Assembly: GCF_000759435.1 (NCBI RefSeq)
Contig: NZ_JRJG01000068.1
Span: forward strand, 1 to 56,628
DNA: 56,628 nucleotides
Source: Hoeflea sp. BAL378
Lineage (GTDB): Bacteria > Pseudomonadota > Alphaproteobacteria > Rhizobiales > Rhizobiaceae
Direction: 5' to 3'
Part shown: in pieces, positions 46,111 to 55,760 of the stretch
How the letters are laid out: the number at the start of each line of letters is the position of its first letter
Numbering within the stretch: position 1 is the first letter of the stretch
Made by a program: the position numbers and the translations under genes
The notes under the pieces: model-generated
Databases searched by the model: none
Told to the model about the DNA's origin: nothing
The model's input: the letters and a program-made list of their open reading frames with translations, nothing else

Positions 46111-46992
46111 ATGATGCCGCTTTACGATATGATGATGAATGCCCAGAATGGCGACGCGACGCGCGCCATGGCAGCGCAATTCGGCCTGAACGAAGCCCAG
46201 ATGCAACAGGCGATGGCGGCGCTGATGCCGGCCTTTTCGACCGGGCTCAAGCGCAACGCCGCAAATCCCGCGGACATGTCGGATTTCCTGACGGCGCTCG
46301 CCAGCGGCCGCCACGCCGAATATTTCGAGAACATGCAGGCCGCCTTCACCCCGCAGGGCCGCCAGGAAGGCAACGGCATTCTCGGCCATCTCTTCGGATC
46401 CAAGGAGGTGAGCCGCGCGGTGGCGGCCCAGGCGGAGGCCGCGACCGGGATCGGCCAGGAGATCTTCAAGCAGATGCTGCCGGTGATCGCCACCGCCGTG
46501 ATGGGCGGGCTGTTCAAGCAGGCCACCGGGCAGACAGGCGCGCAGGCGCAGGCCGGCGCGATGGGCGGTTCGAACCCGATCGGCGATCTGATCTCCGAAA
46601 TGATGCGCCAGGGCATGGGCGGCGCGCAGGCAAAGCCCGCGCCGCAGGCCTCGCCGATGGACAATCCGCTGGGACAGATCCTCGAAGGCATGTTCGGCGG
46701 CGGAAAGGCGCGGCAGCCGCAGCCGGGCGCGGGCACGCCGTTCGGCGACAATCCGCTCGGCCAGATCTTCCAGGACATGCTCGGCGGCGCGATGGGCGGC
46801 GCGCAGGCGCGGCAGGCCCCCGAACCCGAGCAGCAGCCGGACCCCGACCGCATGCCGTCGGGACGCAAGCGCAATCCCTATGACGATCTCTTCGGCAAGA
46901 TGTTCGAGTCCGGCCGGGAAGTGCAGCAGGGCTACCAGAAAAGCATGGAGTCGATCTTCGACCAGTATCTGCAGGGCATGAACCGGCGGTAG
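46111..46992 (+). CDS. DUF937-domain protein
   Basis: This 293-residue protein has an N-terminal DUF937 repeat region (FGLNEAQMQQAMAALMPAFSTGLKRNAANPADMSDFLTALASGRHAEYF, then ILGHLFGSKEVSRAVAAQAEAATGI and ILPVIAT-like helices). A Gln/Gly/Ala/Pro-rich low-complexity stretch follows, with a recurring DNPLGQI(L/F) motif, and then a charged tail. Function unknown; DUF937 proteins form helical, possibly self-assembling cytosolic proteins. ATG 46111 has GGAGGAG 11 bp upstream; the ATG at 46093 would put that site inside the gene. Confidence 0.82.
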   Translation: MMPLYDMMMNAQNGDATRAMAAQFGLNEAQMQQAMAALMPAFSTGLKRNAANPADMSDFLTALASGRHAEYFENMQAAFTPQGRQEGNGILGHLFGSKEVSRAVAAQAEAATGIGQEIFKQMLPVIATAVMGGLFKQATGQTGAQAQAGAMGGSNPIGDLISEMMRQGMGGAQAKPAPQASPMDNPLGQILEGMFGGGKARQPQPGAGTPFGDNPLGQIFQDMLGGAMGGAQARQAPEPEQQPDPDRMPSGRKRNPYDDLFGKMFESGREVQQGYQKSMESIFDQYLQGMNRR

Positions 46993-47004
46993 GCGCCTTA
47001 AACG

Positions 47005-47049
47005 AAAAACCCGGCCGTGCGTGCTCTCAGAGCAAATCGCGCGGCCGGG
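47005..47049 (-). terminator. Terminator of the DUF1127 gene
   Basis: A 12-bp GC-rich stem (47010-47021 with 47038-47049) with an internal small hairpin in the loop, followed on the minus strand by five T residues (47009-47005). It also lies just after the convergent DUF937 gene. Confidence 0.75.
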
Positions 47050-47096
47050 AAAAGGCGGGATGCAGGGCGGCATCCCGCTGGGGAACGGGAGAAGGT

Positions 47097-47369
47097 CTAG
47101 CGGTAGACGTTGCGCCGCGCGCGGCGGGCGAGTTCCGCCGTCGGATCGGAATTGAACGGCACCGAACGGCCGAAGCGCAGATCCTCGCGGGTCAGGCCGA
47201 TATCGGACAATTCGTGATCGGAGAGCTGTTCCAGATTGCCGACCACGCGGCGGTTGAACAGGGCGCGCAACAGCGCTTTCATCTTGCCGGAAACGGCAGC
47301 AAGGGAACCCGGTCCAACAGCGGCAGAGCTGGCAGGCGCCCGGGCGGCAGCAAAATTACGGGCGTTCAT
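47097..47369 (-). CDS. DUF1127 (YjiS-like) small protein
   Basis: The 90-residue protein ends in the DUF1127 motif: LFNRRVVGNLEQLSDHELSDIGLTREDLRFG, preceded by an Ala-rich leader. DUF1127 proteins are small, Arg-rich and often stress-linked; in Agrobacterium and Brucella they belong to the VtlR/LsrB regulon. I start at ATG 47369 (MNARNF), which has GAGG 9 bp upstream; ATG 47378 would overlap that site. It diverges from a LysR gene. Confidence 0.85.
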   Translation of the reverse strand: MNARNFAAARAPASSAAVGPGSLAAVSGKMKALLRALFNRRVVGNLEQLSDHELSDIGLTREDLRFGRSVPFNSDPTAELARRARRNVYR

Positions 47370-47452
47370 GGTGATCATCCTCGATAGTGCGCGCAAAGTG
47401 GAGGGCGGGCGGCGCAGGACCCGATGTGCACCATCTGTTTCTCAAAAACCCA

Positions 47453-47502
47453 TTGATCATACCAGCGAATGTTTCTAATCTTTATCATCAGAACTATTGA
47501 TA
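47453..47502 (+). promoter_or_regulatory. Promoter and LysR-type box of the divergent LysR gene
   Basis: TTGATC (47453-47458), 17 bp, TAATCT (47476-47481). Just downstream is TATCA-N10-TGATA (47483-47502), an inverted repeat of the LysR-box type, ending 10 bp before the ATG. It would suit autorepression. Confidence 0.5.
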
Positions 47503-47512
47503 GGAGCCTTTC

Positions 47513-48472
47513 ATGCCCGCCCCCCTCGATATCGATCAGCTGCAAACCTTCGTCGCCATCGTCGACACCGGCAGCTTCACCCGGGCCGCCGACAAGGTGT
47601 TCAAGACCCAGAGCGCGGTGTCGATGCAGATGCGCCGGCTCGAGGAACGCGTCGGCAAGACGCTGTTTGTCCGCGACGGGCGGCTCAACCGGCTGAGCGA
47701 GGACGGCGAGCGGATGCTGGGTTATGCGCGGCGGATCATAAGGCTCAACAACGAGACCATCGCCGCCTTCGACGACCAGCAGCTCGAAGGCTCGATCCGG
47801 ATCGGCACGCCCGACGATTACGCCGACCGCTACATGCCGGGCATCATTGCCCGCTTCGCCAAGACCAACCCGAATGTGGAACTGTATATCGAGTGCGAGC
47901 CCTCGGCCGAACTCGCCGCCCGGCTCGCCCGCGGCGAGCTCGATGTGGCGCTGGTCACCCACAATCCGCGCGAGCGGACCTCGGAAGTGGTGCGCACCGA
48001 ACCGCTCTACTGGGTCACGTCGATGAACCACACGGTGCACGAGGACGCGGTGGTGCCGCTGGCCGTCGGCCGCCGCTCCTGCAACTGGCGCAACCTCGCC
48101 TGCACGGCGCTCGATTCGGCCGGACGCGATTACCAGGTGCTGTTCACAAGCTGGTCGGCGACGGTGGTGGCCTCGGCGGTGCTGTCGGGGCTGGCGGTGT
48201 CGCTGCTGCCCGAATGCGCGGTGCGCCCGGGCATGCGGATCCTCTCGCCCGCCGACGGCTTCCCTTCGCTGCAGCCGGCGCAGATCGGCCTGATGAAACG
48301 GCCGGGCGCGCCGGCGGCGCTGGTCAATGCCATCTGCGGCCATATCGCCGCGAGCCTCGACAACATCACGCCGGTGGGGACGGAGGAAAAGCCGATGTCG
48401 GCCATGTCCGGCTCGTCGTCGCGCAGGGAGCACAGGGGCCGCTCCGACATCGCCGCGGTGCCGGCCTGGTAG
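47513..48472 (+). CDS. LysR-family regulator, probably LsrB/VtlR-like
   Basis: A 319-residue LysR protein: winged helix LDIDQLQTFVAIVDTGSFTRAADKVFKTQSAVSMQMRRLEERVGKTLF (~5-52), then IRIGTPDDYADRYMPGIIARFAKTNPNVELYIECEPS. The 'QSAVSMQMRRLEERVGK' helix and IRIGTPDDYADR strongly resemble LsrB of Sinorhizobium and VtlR of Brucella/Agrobacterium, which control redox, envelope and virulence genes. Divergence from a DUF1127 gene fits the VtlR regulon. Several Cys (residues ~128, 184, 191) could sense redox state. The assignment is by memory of family motifs. Confidence 0.82.
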   Translation: MPAPLDIDQLQTFVAIVDTGSFTRAADKVFKTQSAVSMQMRRLEERVGKTLFVRDGRLNRLSEDGERMLGYARRIIRLNNETIAAFDDQQLEGSIRIGTPDDYADRYMPGIIARFAKTNPNVELYIECEPSAELAARLARGELDVALVTHNPRERTSEVVRTEPLYWVTSMNHTVHEDAVVPLAVGRRSCNWRNLACTALDSAGRDYQVLFTSWSATVVASAVLSGLAVSLLPECAVRPGMRILSPADGFPSLQPAQIGLMKRPGAPAALVNAICGHIAASLDNITPVGTEEKPMSAMSGSSSRREHRGRSDIAAVPAW

Positions 48473-48500
48473 GCCAACAGCGTCAGATCATCGGCAGCGT

Positions 48501-48920
48501 CTAGCTCGTGGCGATATGGACCGCCAGAAGCAGCCATTGCACGGCATTGGCGGCGAGGCTTGCGATGAACAGCCGGCGGCGCAGCCGGACCCGGTTCGAG
48601 GTCACGTGCACATAGGCATGGACGGCGCGCGCGGCGACGAAGGCCCAGGCCGCGACGATGGCCGCGGTCCCTGCCCCGCCGGTCACGAAAAGCGACAGGC
48701 AGGCGGCATAGAACAGCACCGGAAGCTCGAACTGGTTGACGAGGTTGCGCGCCGCCGTCGCACTCGGCTCCGGCTCGATGGATGGGACCCTGAAGTCCGA
48801 GACCTTGGCCCTCCCCGCCTTGACCGCGCCGATGCGGCGCGCGGAGACCAGGAAGTAGACGGCATAGGTGAGCAGAACCTGGGCCAGGACAGGCCAGAAG
48901 ATCGCGGTTGATGAGGTCAT
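48501..48920 (-). CDS. MAPEG-family membrane protein
   Basis: The protein (139 residues) has four membrane helices. It shows the MAPEG pattern: a first helix (FWPVLAQVLLTYAVYFLV), the RNLVNQFELPVLFYAACLSLFV segment with the conserved Asn-Gln-x-Glu-x-Pro, and the ARAVHAYVHVTSNRVRLRRRLF segment. MAPEG relatives include microsomal glutathione S-transferases. Residues resemble the bacterial MAPEG group without proven enzymatic activity. It is convergent with the LysR gene. Confidence 0.85.
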   Translation of the reverse strand: MTSSTAIFWPVLAQVLLTYAVYFLVSARRIGAVKAGRAKVSDFRVPSIEPEPSATAARNLVNQFELPVLFYAACLSLFVTGGAGTAAIVAAWAFVAARAVHAYVHVTSNRVRLRRRLFIASLAANAVQWLLLAVHIATS

Positions 48921-49080
48921 GGACGGGGCTGCCTTGGTTTTAGGATCACGCGGAAAGCGTAGCTTGTATCCTCGAAGCCAACAAGCTTGGGCGGGACGTG
49001 CCGCACCGCATCCTGCCCGGTTCACACAGCCTTAACCAAGTCAGGGTTAGTCTGGCGGCATAGTCTATTGATTTCGAGCC

Positions 49081-50115
49081 ATGCCTATGTTGATGCCAGC
49101 CACGACCTCGGCGCTCAGCCCGGCGCTGTCGATCATGCAGTCCATCGTTGCCGACCAGGCGCTGCGCCAGGAGCAGGATCGTCCGGTTGCGCCCGGCGCC
49201 GCGCCCACCGTGGCGGTGACGCCGGGATACTCCGCCCGGGTAACGGAAAAGCTCAACGCCTATTATTTCGGCGATCATCTCAGGGTGTCCGAGGTCCAGG
49301 CGAGGATCTTCACCCATCTGGCGCAGTATGTCGGCCAACAGATCGATGCTGTCGAGGCCGAAGAGGCGGGCGACCCTTCGGGCGCCTCATCGGCCGGCAC
49401 TGCGCTCAAGAACAGCCTCAAGGCCATGGACGCGGACGCCCGGGGCGGTCTCCGGAACGCGCTCGATGAGTTTGCCGAAGGCAAGCGCTCGGTCCAGTCG
49501 ACCGCCCTCAAGATGTTCATGACGCTGGATCTCGACGTGCTGTCGAAGGATTCGAAGATCACCCGATATCTCGAGCAGCTCATCGGCTTCGATCTGCACG
49601 GGATGAGCGCGGAGGACATCCTCAAGTCCTTTGTTGATCCCGGCGGCAAGGAGAACGACAAGCTCCGTTCGATCGTCTCCAACGCGCTGGCAGGCCAGGA
49701 CGGCAGCAAGGCCATGCAGCGGTTGGAAGACGCCTCCACAGGCATCCAGTCGGTTGACGACACCAAGCGGGAGGTCGAAGACGTCAAGCCCTATGACGAG
49801 GTGGATGACGAGACAAAGGAAGAGGACCAGAAGGACATCCGCATCGCCAAGGCCTATGCGGCGCTCACCGAAGCCAGGGAAATGATCGACGCGGCACGGC
49901 AACAGGACGCCGAACTGGCCAAGGCAAAGGCCGAGATCGAGGCCGCCGGGCAGGTCACGCGGCCGGCGGACGAACCTGTGGCAGACGAAAACGGCGCACC
50001 TGACGGGTCCGACGCGGACGGCGACGCGGATCCGGCGTACGGGAACGGTTGGGGGTACCGGGATCAGGACGAAAAGGCCGGTGACGGACAGCCAGCCGTA
50101 GAGCTCTATCTCTGA
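49081..50115 (+). CDS. Hypothetical acidic helical protein
   Basis: No family is recognised for this 344-residue protein. It starts with an Ala/Pro-rich segment, has a helical middle (VSEVQARIFTHLAQYVGQQID; FAEGKRSVQSTALKMFMTLDLDVLSKDSKITRYLEQLIGFDL), a highly charged coiled segment (~225-300) and an acidic Asp/Gly tail. There is no signal peptide or membrane segment. A GTG- or ATG-rich start region makes the exact N-terminus uncertain (ATG 49081 or 49090). Its 3' end overlaps the end of the next, opposite gene by 10 bp. Confidence 0.7.
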   Translation: MPMLMPATTSALSPALSIMQSIVADQALRQEQDRPVAPGAAPTVAVTPGYSARVTEKLNAYYFGDHLRVSEVQARIFTHLAQYVGQQIDAVEAEEAGDPSGASSAGTALKNSLKAMDADARGGLRNALDEFAEGKRSVQSTALKMFMTLDLDVLSKDSKITRYLEQLIGFDLHGMSAEDILKSFVDPGGKENDKLRSIVSNALAGQDGSKAMQRLEDASTGIQSVDDTKREVEDVKPYDEVDDETKEEDQKDIRIAKAYAALTEAREMIDAARQQDAELAKAKAEIEAAGQVTRPADEPVADENGAPDGSDADGDADPAYGNGWGYRDQDEKAGDGQPAVELYL

Positions 50116-50726
50116 TCCAGGGATGATCCGGCTTCCGGCGTTGCGCCGCGCGGGCCTGCCCAGCGGACAATCCAGAGTGCGAGGATGAGCAGCGCCGCCA
50201 GCGCGAGGGTGAGATATTTGCCGCGCGTCAGCACCTGCAGCACGAACACGAAGGATTCGTTGAAGCCCGCCTTCATCGCCTGCGGACCGTACATCGCGTC
50301 GGCCACGGCGTTTTCGAGAAAATCGCAGGCGAGATAGGTGAACGCCAGGGCGAGAACCAGTCCGATGCCGATGCTGACCGGGCGCTTCGGGCGCGCCTGC
50401 GAGCGGCCGGCATATGCGGAGGCGAAGGCCAGGAAAGCGAGGCTTGCGGCGAGCAGCGGGGGCACTGCCAGGTCGAACCCGGCATGCAGGGCCACATAGG
50501 CCGCCGCTGCGCTTTGCCGCCCGGCGGTTTCCGCCGCGGCGAATTCAGCGGCGAAGGCTGTGTACAAGGCCCGCGCCTGGTCTTCGCCGTACCCCAGCAG
50601 CGTCGAGTCCGGAAGGGCAAGCCCGCCCAGCAGGGCGCTGATCGCCGGCGCCTCGACGAAGGCCATGTAGCCGAACAGGCCGGCAGCCAGCGCGCAGACC
50701 AGCCAGCCCGTCCAAAGCCATTTCAT
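50106..50726 (-). CDS. Hypothetical four-helix membrane protein downstream of guaB
   Basis: The 206-residue protein has four hydrophobic helices (WLWTGWLVCALAAGLFGYMAF, LAASLAFLAFASAYAG, IGIGLVLALAFTYLACDFLENAVADAMYG, LTLALAALLILALWIVRWAG). No family is recognised. The ATG overlaps the guaB stop (TAATG), so it is co-translated with guaB. A link to purine metabolism is not implied by its sequence. Confidence 0.7.
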   Translation of the reverse strand: MKWLWTGWLVCALAAGLFGYMAFVEAPAISALLGGLALPDSTLLGYGEDQARALYTAFAAEFAAAETAGRQSAAAAYVALHAGFDLAVPPLLAASLAFLAFASAYAGRSQARPKRPVSIGIGLVLALAFTYLACDFLENAVADAMYGPQAMKAGFNESFVFVLQVLTRGKYLTLALAALLILALWIVRWAGPRGATPEAGSSLDQR

Positions 50727-52225
50727 TACATCGCGCCGGGATAGTTCGGGCTTTCCCGCGTGATGGTCACATCATGGGTGTGGCTCTCGCGCAGGCCCGC
50801 GCCCGAGATGCGGACGAAGGTGGCGCGCTCGTGGAAGGCCTTCAGGTCGGCGGCGCCGACATAGCCCATGGCCGCCTTGAGGCCGCCGGCAAGCTGGTGC
50901 AGCACGCCTGAGACCGGGCCCTTGTAGGGAACCTGGCCCTCGATGCCCTCGGGCACCAGCTTGAGCGTGTCGCGCACCTCGGCCTGGAAATAGCGGTCGG
51001 CCGAGCCGCGCGCCATGGCGCCGACGGAGCCCATGCCGCGATAGGCCTTGAACGAGCGGCCCTGGTGCAGATAGACCTCGCCGGGGCTTTCATCGGTGCC
51101 GGCCAGCAACGAGCCGACCATGACGGCCGCGGCGCCGGCGGCAATCGCCTTGGCCATGTCGCCCGAATATTTGATGCCGCCGTCGGCGATCACCGGGATA
51201 TCGTGCTTCTGCGCCTCTTCGACGGCGCTCATGATCGCCGAAAGCTGCGGCACGCCGACGCCCGCGACGATGCGCGTGGTGCAGATCGAGCCCGGGCCGA
51301 TGCCCACCTTGACGGCGTCGGCGCCGGCGTCGATGAGCGCCCGCGTGCCCTCGGCGGTGGCGACATTGCCGGCCATGATGCGCACCGAGTTCGACAGTTT
51401 CTTGGCGCGGGTGACCGCATCGAGCACGCGCTGCGAATGGCCGTGCGCCGTGTCGATCACCAGGAGGTCGACGCCGGCGGCGATCAGCCGTTCGGCGCGC
51501 TCGAAGCCGTCATCGCCGACAGAGATGGCGGCGGCGGCGCGCAGCCGCCCCTGCTCGTCCTTGGAGGCGTGCGGGTTGAGCTGCGACTTCTCGATGTCCT
51601 TGACCGTGATCAGGCCGACGCAGCGGCCTTCGCCATCGACCACCACCAGCTTTTCGATGCGGTGGGTGTGCAGGAGACGCTTGGCCTCGGTCTGCTCGAC
51701 GCTTTCCTTGACCGTGACCAGGTTCTCGTGGGTCATCAGTTCGCGGATCTTCTGGTGCGGATCGGAGGCGAAGCGCACATCGCGGTTGGTGAGGATGCCC
51801 ACCAGATGGCCGGGATCGCCGGCGCGGCCCCGATGTTCGACGACCGGAATGCCGGAAATACCATGCGCCTTCATCAGCGCCAGCGCCTCGAACAGCGGCG
51901 CCTCGGGGCTGATGGTCACCGGATTGACCACCATGCCGCTTTCGAACTTCTTGACCTGATGCACCTGCTCGGCCTGTTCTTCCGGCGTCAGGTTGCGGTG
52001 GATGACGCCGATGCCGCCGGCCTGGGCCATGGCGATGGCGAGACGGGCTTCGGTCACCGTGTCCATGGCCGACGAAATGATCGGCAGGTTGAGCGGGAAA
52101 TCGCGGGCGATGCGGGTGGCGACATCGGCCTGGCCCGGCATGATCTCGGAGTGCCCCGGCTGCAGCAGAACATCGTCAAATGTCAGCGCTTCAGCGCCGG
52201 TAATGGTTTGGATAATGATCGCCAT
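50726..52225 (-). CDS. guaB: IMP dehydrogenase
   Basis: The 499-residue TIM-barrel enzyme has the catalytic loop [18 protein letters not shown] with Cys315, and two CBS domains between residues ~95 and 215 ([41 protein letters not shown] region). It oxidises IMP to XMP, the committed step of GMP synthesis. The flap [16 protein letters not shown] is intact. The start at ATG 52225 (MAIIIQ) is well supported. Confidence 0.97.
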   Translation of the reverse strand: MAIIIQTITGAEALTFDDVLLQPGHSEIMPGQADVATRIARDFPLNLPIISSAMDTVTEARLAIAMAQAGGIGVIHRNLTPEEQAEQVHQVKKFESGMVVNPVTISPEAPLFEALALMKAHGISGIPVVEHRGRAGDPGHLVGILTNRDVRFASDPHQKIRELMTHENLVTVKESVEQTEAKRLLHTHRIEKLVVVDGEGRCVGLITVKDIEKSQLNPHASKDEQGRLRAAAAISVGDDGFERAERLIAAGVDLLVIDTAHGHSQRVLDAVTRAKKLSNSVRIMAGNVATAEGTRALIDAGADAVKVGIGPGSICTTRIVAGVGVPQLSAIMSAVEEAQKHDIPVIADGGIKYSGDMAKAIAAGAAAVMVGSLLAGTDESPGEVYLHQGRSFKAYRGMGSVGAMARGSADRYFQAEVRDTLKLVPEGIEGQVPYKGPVSGVLHQLAGGLKAAMGYVGAADLKAFHERATFVRISGAGLRESHTHDVTITRESPNYPGAM

Positions 52226-52394
52226 CGCCTGTCGGTTCCGTCTGTTCGGGGCCGCCCGAACGGGGCTGCCCGGTGCTGTTTCGGGTCTCTTGCGTTGGCA
52301 GCGGCAAGTACCATGCTTCCTCGGCTTGGGAAAGAGCGGGAATGCGTTTGCTCACCGAATTGCGCCGCAGTGCACACATTCGCGATCACGGACA

Positions 52395-52423
52395 AACAAA
52401 ACCCGGGCATCGCTGCCCGGGTT
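52395..52423 (-). terminator. Terminator downstream of the MBL-fold gene
   Basis: Perfect 10-bp stem AACCCGGGCA / TGCCCGGGTT (52400-52409, 52414-52423) with a 4-nt loop, followed on the minus strand by TTGTTTGT. It separates the metallo-beta-lactamase-fold gene from guaB. Confidence 0.8.
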
Positions 52424-52452
52424 CTGGCTCTCACACTATCCGACATCGATGC

Positions 52453-53427
52453 TCAGAGGTCGAATTGATAGGTCTCCGGGATGAACCGGTAGCCCTCCGA
52501 TGCCTTTTCGACGAAGCCGACCGACGGGAACGGCATGTGGTAGCCGATGAACGGCAGCCGGTCGGCGGAGATCATGTCGAAGACGTCCTTGCGGGTCTTG
52601 GCCGCCATGGCCTTGTCCGAATCAAATACCACTTCCCATTCCGGCCGCTGCAGCGACAGGACGAAATGATTGGCCGTGTCGGCGGTCAGCATCAGCTTGC
52701 GCCCGCCCGATTCCAGGCCGTAGATCATGTGGCCGGGGGTGTGGCCGAAGGCGGCCATGCCGGTGATGCCGGAGACGACGCTATCCCCGTCCTTGACGAA
52801 GCTCATCTTCTCGGCGAGCGGCACCACCTTGGCCACCACGCCCTTGTGGCCGTTCTCGGCGCCGGTGCCGATCCGCTCTTCCGAGGACCAGAAATCATAT
52901 TCGGCCTGGCCGGTGACATAGCGCGCATTGGGGAATGCGGGCTGATCGCCTTCCATCAGGCCGCCGATGTGATCGCCATGCAGATGGGTGAGCACCACCA
53001 CGGTGACCTGCTCGGGCGTATAGCCCGACGCCTGGAGGTTGGCGAGCGTCTGGCCGACGCCGCCTTCGCGTCCGCCCTCGCCATTGCCGGTGTCGAACAG
53101 GATCAGATCCGAGCCGGTGTTGACCAGCGTCGGCGCGAAGGTGAACTGCATCTTGTCGACCGGCAGGTAATTGCTCTCGAGCAGGGCCGCGATCTCTTCC
53201 TGGGTCTGGTTGGTGCCGAAGATCTTCTGCGGATCGGGGACGACCCGGTGGCCATCCGACAGAACCGTGATTTCGAAGTCGCCGAGGGAGAAGCGCTTGT
53301 AGGCCGCGGGCATTGTGGCCGACATCGGCACCTCAGCCTGGGCGGCGCGGACCAGGATCTGCGGCGCGGCGAGCGTGGTGAGACCCGCGGCCGACAATTT
53401 GAACATGGAACGTCTGGAAAACTGCAT
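52453..53427 (-). CDS. Exported metallo-beta-lactamase-fold hydrolase
   Basis: This 324-residue protein begins with a twin-arginine signal (SRRSMFKLSAAGLTTLAAPQILVRAAQA), so it is likely exported folded to the periplasm. The MBL motif HLHGDH (148-153) and later ligands in FGHTPGHM and LTADTANH give the two-metal site. The sequence resembles lactonase/AttM- or SDR-like MBL proteins (quorum-quenching lactonases), but substrate is open. The first line of the mature protein (PAAYKRFSLGDFEITVLSDGH) is typical. Confidence 0.9.
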   Translation of the reverse strand: MQFSRRSMFKLSAAGLTTLAAPQILVRAAQAEVPMSATMPAAYKRFSLGDFEITVLSDGHRVVPDPQKIFGTNQTQEEIAALLESNYLPVDKMQFTFAPTLVNTGSDLILFDTGNGEGGREGGVGQTLANLQASGYTPEQVTVVVLTHLHGDHIGGLMEGDQPAFPNARYVTGQAEYDFWSSEERIGTGAENGHKGVVAKVVPLAEKMSFVKDGDSVVSGITGMAAFGHTPGHMIYGLESGGRKLMLTADTANHFVLSLQRPEWEVVFDSDKAMAAKTRKDVFDMISADRLPFIGYHMPFPSVGFVEKASEGYRFIPETYQFDL

Positions 53428-53624
53428 GTCGAACTCCCTCTGATTTTTATGATATCCCCTCAGGTAGCGCGGCCCGGGCAGGCGGCAATGACTGCCCGGT
53501 CATTTCTGATTGACATAGTGTCAACCAAATCGGAACGCTGTTTGCCGCGGGGCGATTGCCAGAAGCTTGACCGGCGCGCCGAAAACGCCAAAAAGGCACC
53601 TACCCGCCGCATCGGATACGCATT

Positions 53625-55040
53625 GTGAATCGCCGCATCCCCCTCGTGCTTGCCATCGCCCTGTTCATGGAGCAGATGGATTCCACCGTTATCGCCACGG
53701 CGCTGCCGGCGATCGCCGCCGATATCCACACCAGCCCGATCGCCCTGAAGCTGGCGCTGACGGCCTATCTGGTGTCGCTGGCGGTGTTCATCCCGATTTC
53801 CGGATGGATGGCGGACCGGTTCGGCGCACGGCGTATCTTCGCCATCGCCATCGCCATCTTCCTGGTGGGCTCCATCGCCTGCGCGGTATCGGGAAGCCTG
53901 CTCGAATTCGTGCTGTCGCGGTTCCTGCAGGGCATGGGCGGCGCCATGATGACGCCGGTCGGGCGGCTGGTGCTGCTGCGGTCGACCAAAAAATCCGATC
54001 TCGTCAACGCCATGGCGTGGCTCACGATCCCCGCGCTGGTGGGTCCGCTGGTCGGCCCGCCGGTCGGCGGCTTTCTCACCACATTCCTGACCTGGCACTG
54101 GATCTTCCTGATCAACATCCCGATCGGGATCGCGGGCATCGTCTTTGCACTCACGGTCCTGCCCAAGGATGACGGGCGGGAAAGCGGCCGGGTCGACTGG
54201 GTCGGCTTTCTGCTGTCGGGCGCCGCCGCCTCCGGCGTCGTCTTCGGCCTGTCGGTGATCAGCCTTCCGGTCCTGCCCCCGGTCTGGGGGATCGCGGCGA
54301 CGCTTGGCGGCATCCTGTGCTTTTTCGCCTATCTCGGGCATGCGCGGCGGCATCCACGGCCGCTGCTCGATCCGCGGCTGTTGCGCAACCGCACCTTTGC
54401 GCTGTCGCTGATGGGCGCCAACCTGTTCCGCATCGGCGCAGGCGCCGTTCCCTTCCTGCTTCCCTTGATGCTGCAACTCGCCTTCGGCATGACGCCGTTT
54501 CAGTCCGGCATGGTCACCTTCGCCTCGGCGGCAGGCGCGATCGTGATGAAGTTCATCATCCAGCGCGTGCTGAGATTCGGCGGCTTCCGCCGCACGCTGC
54601 TGTTTGCGGCGGGCGCATCGGCGCTGTCGATCGGGGTCAACGGGCTCTACACGCCGGCGACGCCGGTGGTGCTGATCATGGTGATCCTGTTTTTCGGCGG
54701 CCTCGTCCGCTCGATGTTCTTCACCTCGGCCAATGCGCTGACCTTCTCGGAAATCAGCGAGGAGACCGCGGCCCAGGCGACGTCGATCACCTCGGCGTTG
54801 CAGCAGGTGTCCATCGCCATCGGCGTGGCGCTGGCCGGCGGCGTGCTCGACATCGTCAGCGGCTTCAATGACGGTCAGTTGACGCTGGGCGCGTTCCATG
54901 CCGCCTTCTTCATCGTGGCCGTGATCACGGCGTTCGCGATCCTGCCGTTCCTGGCGCTGCCGCCCAATGCCGGGGAAGCCGTCTCCGGCCACGGGCTGAC
55001 GCGCGCCGGGTCGCGCGCGGCGTCACCCGTGCGAAGCTGA
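53625..55040 (+). CDS. MFS multidrug exporter, DHA2 (EmrB/QacA) type
   Basis: The 471-residue membrane protein has about 14 helices: the start [28 protein letters not shown], motif [14 protein letters not shown], and motif C-like [14 protein letters not shown]. These are the signatures of DHA2 drug:H+ antiporters. It starts at GTG 53625. The last 18 bp overlap the end of rlmE on the opposite strand. No EmrA-type membrane fusion partner is adjacent. Confidence 0.9.
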   Translation: MNRRIPLVLAIALFMEQMDSTVIATALPAIAADIHTSPIALKLALTAYLVSLAVFIPISGWMADRFGARRIFAIAIAIFLVGSIACAVSGSLLEFVLSRFLQGMGGAMMTPVGRLVLLRSTKKSDLVNAMAWLTIPALVGPLVGPPVGGFLTTFLTWHWIFLINIPIGIAGIVFALTVLPKDDGRESGRVDWVGFLLSGAAASGVVFGLSVISLPVLPPVWGIAATLGGILCFFAYLGHARRHPRPLLDPRLLRNRTFALSLMGANLFRIGAGAVPFLLPLMLQLAFGMTPFQSGMVTFASAAGAIVMKFIIQRVLRFGGFRRTLLFAAGASALSIGVNGLYTPATPVVLIMVILFFGGLVRSMFFTSANALTFSEISEETAAQATSITSALQQVSIAIGVALAGGVLDIVSGFNDGQLTLGAFHAAFFIVAVITAFAILPFLALPPNAGEAVSGHGLTRAGSRAASPVRS

Positions 55041-55760
55041 GCCCGGATCGCCATTGGCGCCCGACGGCTGCTCGCGGCGGCCCTTGAAGCCCTTGGCGAG
55101 CACGAACATCTCGACCGATTCGGCGCGCGAGGACGGCGGCTTGATATGCGCCACCGATTTGAAATTCTGCTTGAGCAGGGTCAGCAACTCGTTCTCGGTG
55201 CCGCCCTGGAAGGTCTTGGCGAGGAAATGGCCTCCGGGCGCCAGCACCTCGATGGCGAAATGCGCCGCCACCTCGCACAGATGCATGGTCCTCAAATGAT
55301 CGGTGCGCTGGTGGCCGGTGGTGGGCGCCGCCATGTCCGACAGCACCACGTCGGGCGCGCCGCCAAGCGCGTCCTTGAGCGCCTGCGGCGCCGCGTCGTC
55401 GAGAAAGTCCATCTTGAGGAATTTCACGCCAGCCAGGCCGTCCATGTCGAGAAAGTCGATCGCCACCACCTTCGGATCCTCGTCGGTGGAATCGGTCACC
55501 CGGGCGGAGATCTGCGACCAGCCGCCGGGGGCTGCGCCCAGATCGATGATCCGCTTCGCCTTGTCGAGGATGTGGTGCTTCTCGTCGATCTCGAGAAGCT
55601 TGTAGACGGCGCGCGAGCGATAGCCTTCCTGCTTGGCCTGCTGCACATAGGGATCGTTGAGATGCCGCTCGATCCAGCGCCGCGACGACGCCTTGAGCTT
55701 GCCCTTCTTGACCTTCTGCCCGAGCTTGCGGCCGGTGGGCCCGGAGGGTGGTCGGGTCAT
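55023..55760 (-). CDS. rlmE: 23S rRNA (uridine2552-2'-O)-methyltransferase
   Basis: A 245-residue FtsJ/RrmJ methyltransferase with the SAM motif [24 protein letters not shown] and [16 protein letters not shown] containing the K-D-K-E catalytic tetrad. It has a basic N-terminal extension ([30 protein letters not shown]) with the [10 protein letters not shown] helix. It methylates U2552 of 23S rRNA in the 50S subunit. The ATG overlaps the ppx stop (ATGA). The tail is Gly/Ser-rich. Confidence 0.94.
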   Translation of the reverse strand: MTRPPSGPTGRKLGQKVKKGKLKASSRRWIERHLNDPYVQQAKQEGYRSRAVYKLLEIDEKHHILDKAKRIIDLGAAPGGWSQISARVTDSTDEDPKVVAIDFLDMDGLAGVKFLKMDFLDDAAPQALKDALGGAPDVVLSDMAAPTTGHQRTDHLRTMHLCEVAAHFAIEVLAPGGHFLAKTFQGGTENELLTLLKQNFKSVAHIKPPSSRAESVEMFVLAKGFKGRREQPSGANGDPGSASHG

